From NCBI GenBank assembly GCA_016177845.1, contig JACOUO010000017.1, positions 1 to 64,000 on the forward strand: a stretch of 64,000 nt of DNA, given 5' to 3'. Positions 62,053 to 64,000 of this stretch are shown in pieces; the first letter of the stretch is position 1; each line of letters opens with the position of its first letter. Made by a program: the position numbers and the translations under genes. Source of the DNA: Deltaproteobacteria bacterium. GTDB taxonomy: Bacteria > Desulfobacterota > GWC2-55-46. The notes beneath the pieces are model-generated. The model had not been told where the DNA came from and did not search any database. It was given only the letters and a program-made list of their open reading frames with translations.

Positions 62053-64000
62053 TTATTTCGGCTCCAGTCTGCCCTGAATTCCGGCGACTTTTCCAAGCCC
62101 TTTGAGGGTGAATGTAATAAATACTATCTTCTCCTCAAGCCTTTCAGTGTATGTCAGTACTGTGCTCCAGCACTGGTGGGTGTACTCCATCCCATAGGTG
62201 GTCTCAAGCGAGCGGGCCTCATCAAAAGAGTATCTGTTCAGGTATGTAAGGTCTATCGATTTAATCGTCTTTGCCCTTGCGGATGCCTCAAGGTAGCGTG
62301 ACCCGTCCCTTACGAACCTGTATGAAAGGTTCAGGTTGTCCCCCCTTTTGTCATTTGCGATCAGGGATGTGTCATAGCTGTTGAACCAGTGTTTGTATAC
62401 ATCGTATTTGCCCTTTGCCGTGGCAGTTACCCAAACAGAGGGCCTGACTATAAGCTCAGCGGAAATCTCGGAGAACGGCCTTCTCTTCTCTTCAGGCGAT
62501 GAAAGCTTTTTCGTAGCTTCGTTTATGTTATAGCTCTGGCTTACATCGAGGTATATGTATTCGAAGTACCTCTTTATGCCGTCCTCGATTATTTTAGCTG
62601 TCAGTGTTGTATTGAGAGAATAGGTGATGCTGTTGGTTGATCCTATGTTATCCACCCCGTCAAAGCTCGGCAGGTCGGTCTGGACTGCCTCTGGCACATA
62701 GGAGTAAGTAACCTTGGGGCGTATCGTATGCTTAAGGGCTTGAAGGCTGTCAAATCCTGTCTCGAGTATTTTTACAAATGTGGTTGTGGCATCTACCTTG
62801 AACTCATAAAGATACCTGTCAGCGAACCTGCCGTTGGGGTCGTCTTTCGCAAGGTAAAAAGTTGCCCTTGGGGCAATTGATGGGACGATATCGAAGTACC
62901 CGCCCGGATTCAAAGGCAGTGAGAGCCTCGGGTGCACATCAAGCCTCAGGCCGTGAACGCCCTCTTCCCTGACAAAATTTATGAGAGATGATTCGAGCGA
63001 AAGGTAGAAAGGGCTGTTCAGTATTTTTTTATCCGAGCCGGTGAAAGTTACTTCAGGCAATCTCTGCAGCGTTGATTTGTCATTTGCTGAGACGAGATTA
63101 TTAAAAAATCTCCACTGCGCTACAAGGCTGTAGGCAGACCAGCTCTTGCTCAGTGAAATATTGCTCTCAAGGGATTCGAGCGAGCGGTCCTGCGTGTTCT
63201 TGCCAAAGTCTATAAAGTATTCGTCATCGCTTACGAGGTCAAGGTTGACCCTTAGATTGATGTCGTTCCATAATATCTCGTGATGCTTGTACTGAAGTCT
63301 CCACCTGTCATCCGTTGCGGTGGCAGGCCGTGAGAGGTTGTTTACATTGCTCCTGAACTCCCTTACCCGGTCTATGTCCTTTTCCTTGAAGTGATAGATA
63401 TTAAGCTCGCCTGAGCTTTTCCTTGTTCTGATATAACGGTACTCTATCCCTTTTCCGATGCCTCTTGTGGTCTCGACATCGAGGTAGAAAGTCGCGTCGG
63501 TATTTCTTGATATGGCCCAGAAAAATGAATTCTGCAGCACAAAGCCCCTTAGCCTTGAGTAGCCGGGACGGGGCTGAAGGAATCCTGTCTGCCTGTCCCT
63601 CTTTATCGGAACGGAGATGTAAGGGGTATAAAAGACAGGCACGCCTTTGATATTGAAAAAGGCATTGCGGCCTGTGAGAAATTCGCCGACAGTTACCTTT
63701 GCCCTTGAGGCATAGAAGCTCCACGCAGGCTCTTTATCAGGCTCAGGGCAGTCGCAGGTAGTATATGTGACCTTTTCGGTGGTGTAGGTCTCAGGCCCTG
63801 TTTTTTTCAGGATGTCGGCAGTGATGTGGATGTTCTCTTCTTTATAAAATATCCTGCCGTTTACAAGCACGGCGGTCTTGTCTCTGGTGTTGAACTGGAA
63901 GCTCTCGCCTGTTACGGTATTGCCGCCTTCATCTACACCCCTTACATCCCCGTACGCGGTAGCGACGCCGGTAGTCATATCGAGCATGGCTGAGTCTGAA
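62053..64000 (-). CDS. lptD: LPS-assembly protein LptD (partial, N-terminus off the window)
   Basis: About 649 residues are visible; the frame stays open through the right edge (SDSA just before MLDMTTGVATAYGD), so the true start is outside. The first ~90 residues are the end of the OstA/LptA-like periplasmic jellyroll. Then comes the barrel with PVFYTPYISVPIKRDRQTGFLQP in pieces, and many amphipathic strands to FTLKGLGKVAGIQGRLEPK. LptD with LptE inserts LPS in the outer membrane, which shows a diderm cell. The gap 61905-62052 holds no clear terminator. Confidence 0.9.
   Translation of the reverse strand, partial: SDSAMLDMTTGVATAYGDVRGVDEGGNTVTGESFQFNTRDKTAVLVNGRIFYKEENIHITADILKKTGPETYTTEKVTYTTCDCPEPDKEPAWSFYASRAKVTVGEFLTGRNAFFNIKGVPVFYTPYISVPIKRDRQTGFLQPRPGYSRLRGFVLQNSFFWAISRNTDATFYLDVETTRGIGKGIEYRYIRTRKSSGELNIYHFKEKDIDRVREFRSNVNNLSRPATATDDRWRLQYKHHEILWNDINLRVNLDLVSDDEYFIDFGKNTQDRSLESLESNISLSKSWSAYSLVAQWRFFNNLVSANDKSTLQRLPEVTFTGSDKKILNSPFYLSLESSLINFVREEGVHGLRLDVHPRLSLPLNPGGYFDIVPSIAPRATFYLAKDDPNGRFADRYLYEFKVDATTTFVKILETGFDSLQALKHTIRPKVTYSYVPEAVQTDLPSFDGVDNIGSTNSITYSLNTTLTAKIIEDGIKRYFEYIYLDVSQSYNINEATKKLSSPEEKRRPFSEISAELIVRPSVWVTATAKGKYDVYKHWFNSYDTSLIANDKRGDNLNLSYRFVRDGSRYLEASARAKTIKSIDLTYLNRYSFDEARSLETTYGMEYTHQCWSTVLTYTERLEEKIVFITFTLKGLGKVAGIQGRLEPK

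Overview
The window reads as a contiguous piece of a Gram-negative bacterial chromosome. LptD, a BAM-type beta-barrel, several lipoprotein signals and many c-type cytochromes show a diderm cell with respiratory or extracellular electron transfer. Gene content (tri- and tetraheme cytochromes of the Geobacter/Nitrospirota style, LarE, FolE2, DUF2130, V4R, DUF1848, TMTC-like TPR proteins) suggests an anaerobic or microaerophilic Nitrospirota- or Desulfobacterota-like organism. That placement is inferred from family recognition only. I saw no tRNA gene, CRISPR array, insertion sequence or prophage.

Layout. 1-780: the 3' end of a 23S rRNA gene, a 5S rRNA gene and the operon terminator. 800-5700: single genes (GNAT, V4R, DUF2569, DUF1848), a wrecked pyrimidine-dimer glycosylase pseudogene, and a receiver-domain protein with an exact 72-nt tandem repeat. 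5849-11639: a tight housekeeping operon valS-nadC-birA-coaX-TPR. 11746-18970: a second run, EF-G-like, hypothetical, nfo, trxB, arcC, DUF2130. 18989-24939: small membrane proteins, a reverse-strand group (AI-2E-type permease, M50 protease, cytochrome b5-like protein, PhnP-like hydrolase), then a PP-loop enzyme overlapping larE. 25010-27763: a 917-residue protein containing what I read as a split class III nucleotide cyclase domain. 27867-32438: a possible structured RNA, then a GT2 lipid-phosphate-sugar synthase-like gene and two TMTC-like GT-C/TPR membrane proteins, a candidate protein O-glycosylation locus.

33406-44936, all on the reverse strand, is the most striking part. It holds a triheme lipoprotein cytochrome, an NHL beta-propeller lipoprotein, a tetraheme cytochrome of OmcE-like character with its own consensus promoter and an attenuator-like leader, a PpiC/SurA-type periplasmic isomerase, a monoheme lipoprotein cytochrome, a diheme cytochrome fused to a formylglycine-generating-enzyme (FGE/SUMF1) domain with a CxxxxC pair, a spermidine-synthase-like membrane fusion, a second SUMF1 lipoprotein, an outer-membrane beta-barrel and a TPR protein. 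Together these look like the parts needed to make, fold, export and anchor an extracellular multiheme cytochrome, possibly a cytochrome filament.

45094-51947: a MinD-like ATPase with a possibly leaderless mRNA and a PilZ-like partner, a phosphoribosyltransferase, a PrpD/PrpB methylcitrate pair, TldD, and a 56-residue YHS protein. 52038-64000: CstA, an exported hypothetical, Hsp20, a UbiA-family prenyltransferase, an Ala/Lys-rich exported peptide, a Ca2+/cation antiporter, ResB (cytochrome c maturation, in keeping with the cytochrome cluster) with a DUF4350-like partner, the queD-folE2 pair, a zinc-ribbon response regulator, and the C-terminal part of LptD, which runs off the right edge.
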